From Pelagibius sp. (lineage in GTDB: Bacteria; Pseudomonadota; Alphaproteobacteria; Kiloniellales; Kiloniellaceae), in the NCBI GenBank assembly GCA_028280305.1, contig JANQMC010000030.1, positions 1 through 64,000 of the forward strand: a DNA stretch of 64,000 bases. Direction: 5' to 3'. The notes below the pieces were generated by a model. The model saw only the letters and a list, made by a program, of their open reading frames with translations. It ran no database searches and was not told the origin of the DNA. Both the position numbers and the translations under genes were made by a program. This document shows, piece after piece, positions 1 to 8,185 of the stretch; position 1 is the stretch's first letter, and every line of letters begins with the position of its first letter.

Positions 1-567
1 GGTGAAAAAGCTCTTGCGGAAGAAGGCCACCGACTCCTCGCCCTGTTCGGCGAGCGCCGCCTGGGTCACCAGGTAGCCGGAGTTGCTGTCCGGGTCCGAG
101 TAGGCATGGATGTCGCCGCGCAGATCCAGGATGTCCGCGGACGCGCGGCCCTGATCGACGATCAGGTAGGACTGGTAGAGCGGCTTTCCCCGCCACACCG
201 GTACGGCCAGAAGCGACAGCCGCGCGCGGTACTGGATGAAGGGGTAGCCGCAGATCCAGGCCGCATCGAGCTGGCCGGACAGCAGCAGGGCCGTGATCTC
301 CTGATAGGTGCGCCGCATCACCAGGCTCACCGGCCGCTCGAGGGCGGTGGAGAGGTAGTCGCGGAGCTGCGCCAGCAGTTCGAGATCGGAACTGAGAAAG
401 ACCGGCGTCAGGCCGAAGCGGACCTCATCCGCGTCCGCCCACGCGCGCCCTGGCAACAGCGTCAGAGAGCCGGCGCCGGCCAGACCCGTCAGAAAACGCC
501 GACGGTCATAGGCGCCCGCAGCCCTTCCCAGCGATGGCGCTGCACCAGCGGCCATCTGCCTCGGCAT
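1..567 (-). CDS. Periplasmic phosphate/phosphonate-type (PhnD-like) substrate-binding protein, C-terminus cut by window edge
   Basis: 189 codons are visible from an ATG at 567; the gene runs off the left edge. The N-terminus carries a twin-arginine-like signal (RRRFLTGLAGAGSLTLLPG, then AWA cleavage site). The mature part has FGLTPVFLSSDLELL, then YQEITALLLSGQLDAAWICG, and later YSDPDSNSGYLV. These match the PhnD/phosphonate-binding fold, in which the ligand site is formed around the G-x-LDAAW and SxSG segments. It should bind a small oxyanion or related ligand in the periplasm for an ABC importer, but no permease or ATPase is seen here. The ligand is not predictable. It precedes nothing obviously related; the ClpB-like gene ends 131 bp upstream on the same strand. 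Confidence 0.8.
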   Translation of the reverse strand, partial: MPRQMAAGAAPSLGRAAGAYDRRRFLTGLAGAGSLTLLPGRAWADADEVRFGLTPVFLSSDLELLAQLRDYLSTALERPVSLVMRRTYQEITALLLSGQLDAAWICGYPFIQYRARLSLLAVPVWRGKPLYQSYLIVDQGRASADILDLRGDIHAYSDPDSNSGYLVTQAALAEQGEESVAFFRKSFFT

Positions 568-698
568 CGTTCCCTCCCGATGACGCTCCCTCTATGGGGA
601 GCTTTCTCTTATTTGCGGGAGAGCTTACACCTTTCGGCCTCTCGCCGTCATGCGGCGATTGACGGCCAGTCCGCCGGCGGGTCCCGAGGGCCGCAGGC

Positions 699-3600
699 TC
701 AGAAGAGATCGAAGTTGCCGTCCAGGACGAAGTCCAGGCGCCCCGACCGCCAGTCCTTCACCGTATCGCGCACCAGCGGCGACGGCGCCGTGCGATAGCG
801 GCGGACGATGGCGGAGTTGTCGGAATTGGCCTCCGCGACCGCTGCCTCCGCCTCGCGCGCGAGCTGCTTTCTGTCCGCCGGCGGTTCGCCATCCCCCTGC
901 GCGGTCACCAGGACATGCACCGTATCCCGGTCGAACTGCTTGGGCTTGCCGCTGGGACGTTCCTGAACGTGGAGCCCGGATTCCTGGGCCAGCAGGCCAA
1001 AGGCCCCATAGCCCGACACGGCGTAGAGCCGCCGATAGCTGCTCTCCGGGTCAGGCTGCGCGCCGTTCAGCCGCGTGATCCTCATGCGGCGCTTTTCACC
1101 CCAGGACTCGTACATGCCCGAAACCTTCTCGGCGAAGGCGCGAACCTCGTCGGCATCCTGCGTCCCGTCGAGCCTGGCCTCGACAAGCAGGAAGGCATCG
1201 TAGGGCCGGCCTTCCAGAACATCGCCGCAGGCCGCCTGCAGCAGATGCAGGTTCTCGGCAAGAACGGCGATCAGGTTTGCCGGGATGCTCCCTGCCTTGC
1301 CTCCGGCGCCGCTCTCCAGGCGGCGCAGCAGCGACCCGGCGCGATCGAGCCCGGATGTGATGCGGTCGATATACTCGGTGAGGCTCAGGGTCCCGAAGCG
1401 CTGCGGCGACGACCAGAAGTCCGGCGCGTTCATTTCATCGAGCGCCAGTTGCTTCAGCTCCCGCCATTGGGCGTTTTCAACGGTCTGCATCAAGGCTTCG
1501 TAGTGCCGCTTCAGAGTTGCCAGCTCCTCCCGGGTACCCTGGGGCTGCGCAAGGATGCTGCGCGGCGTCCTTTCACCCTCGACGTCGGTCTGTGCAGGCG
1601 CTTCGGCGTCCTTGGCACCGCCCGACGCTTCCGCGTTGGGGTCGACGAACTCCGTGGTCAGGCGATCCTCGCTGGCCGAGATGAACAGGAACTGATCGCT
1701 GTCGGGCACCTGGCGGCGCACGATGGTCAGGGCCAGCGGCGAGAGCAGGTAGCGTTCTATGGCCCGGCGCAGTGGCCTTGCCCCGAGATCCGGTGTGAAC
1801 CCCTTGTCCAGCAGGAACTCGATCGCGCTCTCGTCCCACTCCACCGCCCAGGTGCGGTTCTTCAGGCCGCGCCGCTGAAAGGCGTCCAACAGCTCCTTCT
1901 GCAGGATCTCGCGCATCAGGCTACGCGTAAGCGGGCGAAAGACAACCACACGGTCCAGGCGGTTGATGAACTCCTTGCGGAAGACCTTGTCCACCGAGCG
2001 CCGGACTTCCCGCGGATCGAAGGCTTGGTTCTTGTTGCCGAAGCCGATGGCGACGCCGGTGGGGATGGTGGCCCCGAGGTTCGATGTCAGGACGATGATG
2101 GTGTGGCGGAAGTCGACGGTCTGGCCGCGCCGGTCGGTGATCCGGGCATCGTCGAAAACCTGGAGAAAGAGATCCCAGGCCTTGGGATGGGCTTTCTCGA
2201 ATTCGTCCAGTAGGACGACGGAAAAGGGCTGCCGACGGATCTGATCGGCCAGGGAGTCGCCCTCTCCGGCTTCGGGCTGGCCCAAAAGCCGGTCGGTGCT
2301 CTCCGGGGTCTGCAGTTCGCTCATGTCGAGCCGGATCAGCCGTTGCGGGTCACCGAACAGCCACTCGGCCAGAGCCTTGGCCAGCTCGGTCTTGCCGGTT
2401 CCGGTCGGCCCGGCAAAGAGGAAAACGCCGACCGGCCGGGTCAGGTCGTTGACCCCCGCCTTCAGCATGGCGACCCGCTCGACCAGGCAGTCGACGGCTT
2501 CCGCCTGCCCGATGACCCGCTGAGACAAGCGGGTTCTCAGGGCATCCAGGTCCAGGTCGCGGCGCTGGTCGAGCACTTCGAGCGGCAGGCCCGACTGGGC
2601 CGCGAGGGTCACGATGAGATCGTCCAGGCCTATTTTCGGTTGGGTCCCACTGGCCAGCGTATCCAGCCGCCGGTGGGTCGACTCCAGGAGTCCCAGAAGA
2701 TTGCCGGGCGCGGCGCGGTCGCTGAGGTACTGCTGGCAGAGGTCCCAGGCCTGCTGGAGGAAGGTGCCGTCCCCCTTTGCCATCGAGACCGCCTGCCACT
2801 GGCCCGCGAGTTCCAGCGTCTCCTCCTTCGGCAAAGGCTCCAGACGCAGCGCCGAAAGCGCCGTCACGGTTCTGGGCTGCTGCAGGAGCAGCCGCTCGAA
2901 GGCGCGGGGATCGATCTCGCCGACCACCCGGATAAGCCCCTGTTCGACCATGGGAAGCAGGGCGTCCAGCGCACCCACGGGGCTGTAGCGGTGACGCCCG
3001 GCAAAGGCCAGACTGTGGAAGTCCGGGATCATCCAGACGACCCGGCGGCCGCTGCCGAGCTGCGCCAGGATCGCCTTGAGCTGCTCCTCGAACTCGCCGA
3101 TGTAGCTCTTGCCGGCAACCAGATCGTTGTGGCCGGCCACGAAGACCCGCCAGCCGGCCTCGTAGAGGCGTTTGGCGAGGCGGCTCAGCAATGCGGTCTT
3201 GCCGACGCCGCGCTCGCCGACCACCAGGAAGGACTGGGGATGCTTGGCGGTGAGCGCGCTTTCAAGCTGGTCGACCGCAGCGGCCAGCGGTGCATGCTCG
3301 ATGATGGCCTCGGCAAGCTGCGAATCGCGCTCGGACCAGAGACGCCCGGCAGACCGCAGCAAATCGTCGTCGACCCGCCTGGAGTCCCACTCTTCCAGCG
3401 CCTCGAGCAAGGGGCCCCCGACCTCCGCGTCGAGGGCGTTCAGGAACCTCTTCAGTTCCTTGATCGCCTCGTCGTCGGGCGTGCCTCCTTCGGCGCTGAA
3501 CACGGCGCGCTCGCCGTCGGCGAGACGCCGCTTGATGAATTGGATGAGAAATCCCCTGGACAGGCGGTAGTTCAGATAGTCGGTCGTCCGAAACAGTACC

Positions 3601-4076
3601 GGGCCAACGACCGCCTGCCCGGGTTCGCATTTCTCCTCCAGAAAGCGCAGCGCAAAGTACTGCGGCCAGGGCGCGATGGTGCCGACGCAGGCCAGCACCT
3701 CCGAAATGGCCTCGCCGCCGTCCTCGCGCTGCCGCAGGGCCTCCAGGGCAAAGCAGGAGATGATGGCGTTGTCGCCGGTGGCGAAGCTGATCAGGTCGTC
3801 GACGGAGAACTCCGGCCCTGAGAGCAGCCGCACCGCCTCTTTGAAGTCTTCGCTGCCTTCCGCCAGGTTGTCGGGATGCGAGGTCGCGCTGTAGAAGTCC
3901 GAGAGACGCCCGGCGATCGCATAGATGCCGGCGGCGGTGCCGCTGAGGGCGGTGCCGTCGCCGCCCTCCTTATTGTCCTGGGTCTTGGATTCCGCCTTGT
4001 CGATGTAGAGACCGAAGGCCACCACCGCGAAGATGACGGCCAGGCAAATCACGACCCCAAGTATGATGTTTTCCAA
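699..4076 (-). CDS. Membrane-anchored ClpB-like AAA+ ATPase fused to a release factor 2-like (PCRF) domain
   Basis: 1125 residues, longer than ClpB (about 860). Residues 5-23 form one N-terminal transmembrane helix. Residues 280-410 resemble ClpB D1: Walker A GERGVGKTAL (287-296) and pore-loop-like SYIGEFEEQL (324-333), but the Walker B segment reads VVWMIPDF with no DE, and the arginine-finger region is not conserved. Residues 520-790 are D2: Walker A GPTGTGKTEL (556-565), Walker B VVLLDEFEKAH, sensor TSNLG, GARPLRRAIER; the usual GYVGY pore loop is replaced by EAGEGD. Residues 850-1125 resemble RF2: NAPDFWSSPQ, MYESWGEKRR, SGYGAFGLLAQESGLH and the tail VLDGNFDLF. The GGQ domain between them is missing. 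The gene stands alone. Role unknown; I infer membrane-linked remodelling, perhaps connected with ribosomes. Confidence 0.85.
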   Translation of the reverse strand: MENIILGVVICLAVIFAVVAFGLYIDKAESKTQDNKEGGDGTALSGTAAGIYAIAGRLSDFYSATSHPDNLAEGSEDFKEAVRLLSGPEFSVDDLISFATGDNAIISCFALEALRQREDGGEAISEVLACVGTIAPWPQYFALRFLEEKCEPGQAVVGPVLFRTTDYLNYRLSRGFLIQFIKRRLADGERAVFSAEGGTPDDEAIKELKRFLNALDAEVGGPLLEALEEWDSRRVDDDLLRSAGRLWSERDSQLAEAIIEHAPLAAAVDQLESALTAKHPQSFLVVGERGVGKTALLSRLAKRLYEAGWRVFVAGHNDLVAGKSYIGEFEEQLKAILAQLGSGRRVVWMIPDFHSLAFAGRHRYSPVGALDALLPMVEQGLIRVVGEIDPRAFERLLLQQPRTVTALSALRLEPLPKEETLELAGQWQAVSMAKGDGTFLQQAWDLCQQYLSDRAAPGNLLGLLESTHRRLDTLASGTQPKIGLDDLIVTLAAQSGLPLEVLDQRRDLDLDALRTRLSQRVIGQAEAVDCLVERVAMLKAGVNDLTRPVGVFLFAGPTGTGKTELAKALAEWLFGDPQRLIRLDMSELQTPESTDRLLGQPEAGEGDSLADQIRRQPFSVVLLDEFEKAHPKAWDLFLQVFDDARITDRRGQTVDFRHTIIVLTSNLGATIPTGVAIGFGNKNQAFDPREVRRSVDKVFRKEFINRLDRVVVFRPLTRSLMREILQKELLDAFQRRGLKNRTWAVEWDESAIEFLLDKGFTPDLGARPLRRAIERYLLSPLALTIVRRQVPDSDQFLFISASEDRLTTEFVDPNAEASGGAKDAEAPAQTDVEGERTPRSILAQPQGTREELATLKRHYEALMQTVENAQWRELKQLALDEMNAPDFWSSPQRFGTLSLTEYIDRITSGLDRAGSLLRRLESGAGGKAGSIPANLIAVLAENLHLLQAACGDVLEGRPYDAFLLVEARLDGTQDADEVRAFAEKVSGMYESWGEKRRMRITRLNGAQPDPESSYRRLYAVSGYGAFGLLAQESGLHVQERPSGKPKQFDRDTVHVLVTAQGDGEPPADRKQLAREAEAAVAEANSDNSAIVRRYRTAPSPLVRDTVKDWRSGRLDFVLDGNFDLF

Positions 4077-4200
4077 AGCCGTCCTCCCTGCCGGTCGACG
4101 CCCAGGAGGTCACACCGAACGCCCGCCGAGGTCAACCCCAAGGCGAGTCGGGCGCGGGTTTGGCGGATCCGCGCCGCAGCACTGCCCGGCCGGCGCGCCC

Positions 4201-4830
4201 TCAGAGGAATCGCGCCGCTTCTTCCAGGTCTTCCGGGCGGTTGGTGTTGAAGAAGGGGTCGAGGGGGCCGGCGGGGGTTTCCAGGTCCGGGAAGTCCACC
4301 TCCACCAGCCTGTGGCGGGCAGTCCAGCGGTCGACCTTGCGCATCTCCTCCTCCACCATGGCGCGGCGCAGATCCTCGCGCAGGCTTGAACGCCAGAGGC
4401 CGAAGACCGGGTGGGTGCGGCCGTGGGTGACGGCACAGGCAAGGTCCGCGCCCTCCGCTTCTACCGCCGCCATCATGCGGGCCACCAAGTCTTCCGGCAG
4501 AAATGGGGCATCGCAGGCGAAGCTGGCGAGCCATTCGGCCCCCGGCGCGTTCGCCGCCGCCCAATCCAGCCCGGTGAGGATGCCGGCCAGCGGCCCGGCG
4601 TAGCCCTCCACCACATCGGCGGCCACCGGCAGGCCAAAATCGTCAAAGCGGGCGGGATCGCCGTTAGCGTTCAGCACCAGGGCGCCCACCTGGGGCGCCG
4701 CCCGCTCGACGATGCGGGCGAGGATCGGCCGGCCACCCAGGCCCCGCAGGCACTTGTCGCCGCCGCCCATGCGCCGCGACAGCCCGCCGGCCAGCAGCAC
4801 TCCGGCCACCCTGTCCTTCTCAAATCCCAT
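4201..4830 (-). CDS. mobA: Molybdenum cofactor guanylyltransferase MobA
   Basis: 209 residues, normal for MobA. The enzyme transfers GMP from GTP to Mo-molybdopterin, making the guanine dinucleotide cofactor of formate dehydrogenase and related enzymes in the cytoplasm. The nucleotide-binding signature [14 protein letters not shown] lies at about residues 13-26. NANGDPARF and [17 protein letters not shown] follow, and the catalytic region FACDAPFLP is intact. It lies 17 bp downstream of fdhD on the same strand, so the two are probably cotranscribed; both serve molybdoenzyme maturation. The ATG start at 4830 gives a full N-terminal Rossmann strand. Confidence 0.93.
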   Translation of the reverse strand: MGFEKDRVAGVLLAGGLSRRMGGGDKCLRGLGGRPILARIVERAAPQVGALVLNANGDPARFDDFGLPVAADVVEGYAGPLAGILTGLDWAAANAPGAEWLASFACDAPFLPEDLVARMMAAVEAEGADLACAVTHGRTHPVFGLWRSSLREDLRRAMVEEEMRKVDRWTARHRLVEVDFPDLETPAGPLDPFFNTNRPEDLEEAARFL

Positions 4831-4847
4831 GGGATGCGTTCAGGTCC

Positions 4848-5831
4848 TCACGCCGCGTCGTCGGCACGGCCGGCTTTGCGCTGGTGGCGCGGGTCTTCGT
4901 CTTCCAGGCTCTTGGGGTCGTGGTCGAAGACCAGGCGCTCCTCCCCCGCCAGGGCGACGAAGCGCTTGCCCTTGGCACGACCCACCAGCGTCAATCCGGC
5001 CTGGCGCGCCAGGTCCACTCCCCAAGCGGTGAAGCCGGAACGGGAGACCAGGATGGGAATGCCCATCTGCACCGTCTTGATCACCATCTCAGAGGTCAGG
5101 CGTCCGGTGGTGTAAAAGATCTTGTCGTCCGGCGCGATACCGTGGCGCAGCATATAACCGGCGATCTTGTCGACCGCATTGTGACGCCCGACGTCTTCCA
5201 TGTAGAGCAGCGGCCGGTCGCCCTGGCAAAGCACGCAGCCGTGGATCGCGCCGGCCTCCAGATAGAGGCTGGGAACGGCGTTGATCTTCTTCGACAGGTT
5301 CACCAGCCAGGAAGTCTTCAGCATCGCGTCCTGCGGCAGGGCAACGGTCTCGAACTTCTCCATCAGATCCCCGAAGACGGTACCCTGGGCGCAGCCGGAG
5401 GTGCGCACCTTCTTCTTCAGTTTTTCCTCGTAGTTCGTCTCGCGCTCGGTGCGCACCACGACGACGTCCAGTTCCTCGTCGAAGTCGACGCCCTCGATCA
5501 CGTCGTCCGGGCGCAGCATGTTCTGGTTCAGCAGATAGCCCAGCGCCAGATAGTCCGGATAGTCGCCGATGGTCATCATGGTGACGATCTCCTGCCCGTT
5601 CAGGAACAGGGTCAGGGGCCGCTCGACCACAACCGCGGTTTCGATGGCCGTGCCATCCTGATCGACGCCGGCGATGCGTTCGGTCAGGCGCGGGTCCGCC
5701 GGGTCCGGGCGCAGCGCGAACTCGCCGAGCAGCGCCGGGTCCACCGCCTTTGCTTTTCCCTTGCGCAGTTGTTTCACCGCCATCCCTTTCATCGGCGCCC
5801 TGCCTTCTTTCGCCACTGCCTTTTCGGCCAT
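4848..5831 (-). CDS. fdhD: Formate dehydrogenase accessory sulfurtransferase FdhD
   Basis: 327 residues from the ATG at 5831, chosen because GGGAGG lies 8 bases upstream; an in-frame TTG at 5888 has no such site. FdhD carries sulfur from a cysteine desulfurase to the molybdenum cofactor of formate dehydrogenase. Recognisable segments are ERPLTLFLNGQEIVTMM, GYLLNQ, RTSGCAQGTVFGDLM (Cys about 147), GAIHGCVLCQGDRPLLYMED, VGRHNAVDKIAGY and TTGRLTSEMVIKTVQMGIP. The E. coli protein has a CXXC pair in the active loop; here the equivalent is a single Cys followed by AQG, with further Cys in the GCVLC segment. It is followed at 17 bp by mobA. No formate dehydrogenase subunit is in the window. Confidence 0.93.
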   Translation of the reverse strand: MAEKAVAKEGRAPMKGMAVKQLRKGKAKAVDPALLGEFALRPDPADPRLTERIAGVDQDGTAIETAVVVERPLTLFLNGQEIVTMMTIGDYPDYLALGYLLNQNMLRPDDVIEGVDFDEELDVVVVRTERETNYEEKLKKKVRTSGCAQGTVFGDLMEKFETVALPQDAMLKTSWLVNLSKKINAVPSLYLEAGAIHGCVLCQGDRPLLYMEDVGRHNAVDKIAGYMLRHGIAPDDKIFYTTGRLTSEMVIKTVQMGIPILVSRSGFTAWGVDLARQAGLTLVGRAKGKRFVALAGEERLVFDHDPKSLEDEDPRHQRKAGRADDAA

Positions 5832-6037
5832 GGACAATCCTCCCAACGATCTGTTCTCGAATATGGAGCCCGCAGCCGCCGACCACAAGCCGACGACCGA
5901 GAAATCGCTTTAAGAGTTCCGTTTCATTAATGAATATCAAATGATTATAGGGGATTCTTCGAGCCATGAAATTGACGTTTTCGAGTGACGCCTGCGCGGA
6001 CCTTGGTGGCCTTCGACGGCCCCGCTATAAGGTTGTC

Positions 6038-7981
6038 ATGAATCGGATTCCCGCCCGCCTCGCCGCCACCCTGATTTTCCTGGCCACCACGATCTTGGGG
6101 GGACTGACCGCTTCGGCTCAGGAAGCGGGATCGGAAACACCGCTCCCACAGGAGCCACCTTCGCTGCGCTTCGAACTGGCAACCGGCAGCCTGCCGCCCC
6201 TGGCCGAACGCCTGCCGCAGACACCGCGGGCGGATCTGCCAACGCGCGAAGACTGGCGGGAGGGACGCTACGGCGGCAGCCTGCGTCTGCTCAGCCGTTC
6301 CGGCCGCGACGCCCGCGATCTGGTGCTGCTGGGCTACGCAAGGCTGGTGGTCTGGGACGAGTCCTTCGAGTTGGAGCCGGACATCCTGCAGTCGGTCGCC
6401 GTGGAAGACGGCCGCATCTTCACCCTCACCCTGCGGGCCGGCCACCGCTGGTCCGACGGGGCCTCCTTCACCAGCGACGACTTTCGCTTCTGGTGGGAGG
6501 ACGTTGCCAACAACGAGACGCTTTCGCCGCGCGGACTGCCGCCGGAGATGCTGGCCGGGGGCAAGCCCCCGCGCTTTGAAGTGTTGGATGAAGTCACGCT
6601 GCGTTTCACCTGGGAAACCGCCAATCCGCTGTTCCTGCCGGCACTGGCGGGCACCGCGCCGCTGTTCATCTACAGGCCCCGCCACTACCTGCAGCAATTT
6701 CACGCCGCCTATGTCGACGAGAAGGTGCTGAACGAACAGGCCGAGGCCATGGGCCTGCAGTCCTGGAGCGAGTTGTTCAGACGCCGCGACCGGCTGTTCC
6801 GTTTCGACAATCCGGAGATGCCGACCCTGCAGCCCTGGGTGAACACCGTAGCGCCGCCGGCCGAGCGTTTCGTCGCCAAGCGCAATCCCTACTTCCACCG
6901 GGTCGACGGTCAGGGCCGCCAACTGCCTTACATAGATGAAGTGGTTCTGACCCCAACCCAGCCGCGCCTCATGGCAACCAAGGCCGCGGCGGGGGAAGGC
7001 GATCTCATTGCCCGCGGTCTCTCCTTCAGCGATGCGCCGGTCCTGAAGGCTGCCGAGGAACGCGGTGAGATCACGCTGCGGCTCTGGCCCATCGGACGCG
7101 GCGCCCAGTTGGCGCTCTATCCCAACCTCAACGTCGTTTCCCCGGGCTGGCGCTCGGCGTTGCGCGATGTCCGGTTCCGCCGCGCGCTGTCCCTGGCGAC
7201 CGATCGCGACGAGTTGAACCAGGTGCTCTACCAGGGCACGGCGCTCCCCGGCGCCAATACCCTGCTGCCCAGCTCGCCGCTCTATGCCGAAGCCGCGCGG
7301 CAGGCCTGGGCCGGTTACGATCCCGATCAGGCTAATGCCCTGCTCGATGACATGGGCATGCTGTGGCGCGACAAGGACGGCATCCGCCACCTGCCCGACG
7401 GCCGCCGCGCCGATCTGATCATCGAAACCGCCGACACCGACCCGGCAGAGGTCGACGCCCTGGAGGTGATCACCGAACAGTGGCGCAAGATCGGCATTGC
7501 CGTGCTGGTGCGCAGCCAGGGGCGCCAGGCGGCACGTCAACGGGTGCGCAGCGGCGCCACCACCATGAGCATCTTCTACGGTCTCACCAACGGCCTGGCG
7601 ACGGCGACCATGAGCCCGGCGGAACTGGCGCCGACCAGCGACCGCCAGAACAACTGGCCGCTCTGGGGCCTTCACTTCGAAAGCAACGGCGCCGCCGGCG
7701 AGGCCCCAGACTCTCCCGAGGCACAGGAACTTCTGGCGCTGTATCGGGCCTGGACCAGCGGACCGGACGAAGCAGCAAAGGCGAAGATCTGGCAGCGGAT
7801 GCTGCAGATCCACGCCGATCAGGTCTTCACCATCGGCCTCTTGGGCGCCGTCCGCCAGCCGGTGGTCGCGAACGTCGACCTGCGCAACCTGCCCGAGGAA
7901 GCCGTCTACCTCTACGACCCCGGCGCCTATTTCGGCCGCTACCGCCCGGATACCTTCTGGTTCGCAAAGCGGCTGAGATAG
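6038..7981 (+). CDS. Extracellular oligopeptide-type ABC substrate-binding protein (family 5)
   Basis: 647 residues from the ATG at 6038 (AAGG just upstream), which places a Sec signal peptide (RLAATLIFLATTILGGLTASAQ) at the N-terminus; an earlier in-frame ATG at 5966 would bury it. The mature protein is a DppA/OppA-type SBP_bac_5 protein: GGSLRLL, LVVWDESFELEPDI, FTLTLRAGHRWSDGASFTSD, the YIDEVVLT segment and VRFRRALSLATDRDELNQVLY. It should capture a peptide or similar solute for an ABC importer. No permease or ATPase gene is adjacent, so it is an orphan receptor. It diverges from fdhD and precedes the polyferredoxin gene by about 200 bp; a link to the Mo genes is not shown. Confidence 0.88.
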   Translation: MNRIPARLAATLIFLATTILGGLTASAQEAGSETPLPQEPPSLRFELATGSLPPLAERLPQTPRADLPTREDWREGRYGGSLRLLSRSGRDARDLVLLGYARLVVWDESFELEPDILQSVAVEDGRIFTLTLRAGHRWSDGASFTSDDFRFWWEDVANNETLSPRGLPPEMLAGGKPPRFEVLDEVTLRFTWETANPLFLPALAGTAPLFIYRPRHYLQQFHAAYVDEKVLNEQAEAMGLQSWSELFRRRDRLFRFDNPEMPTLQPWVNTVAPPAERFVAKRNPYFHRVDGQGRQLPYIDEVVLTPTQPRLMATKAAAGEGDLIARGLSFSDAPVLKAAEERGEITLRLWPIGRGAQLALYPNLNVVSPGWRSALRDVRFRRALSLATDRDELNQVLYQGTALPGANTLLPSSPLYAEAARQAWAGYDPDQANALLDDMGMLWRDKDGIRHLPDGRRADLIIETADTDPAEVDALEVITEQWRKIGIAVLVRSQGRQAARQRVRSGATTMSIFYGLTNGLATATMSPAELAPTSDRQNNWPLWGLHFESNGAAGEAPDSPEAQELLALYRAWTSGPDEAAKAKIWQRMLQIHADQVFTIGLLGAVRQPVVANVDLRNLPEEAVYLYDPGAYFGRYRPDTFWFAKRLR

Positions 7982-8185
7982 GCGGCAAATCCCGCAGGAA
8001 AATTAGGGTCGTCTTTGTCGGGGCCGAAACGGTAGTATGCAGTCGAGTGGTCATACCAATTGGTCCGAAGATCAGGCCAAAAGGACGACACGCCAAAAAA
8101 CAACGAAAAGCGGTCCGAAGGGGTAGCCGGCGCGTCGGGGCGTGGCGCCCGCAGTCAGCGGAACCGCCTGGTGGAGAGACAGTCT

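Noticed and set aside
5945-7813. Long minus-strand open frame of 622 codons
   Set aside because: Lies antisense to the family 5 substrate-binding protein, whose signal peptide and SBP motifs are clear; the frame is a by-product of high GC.
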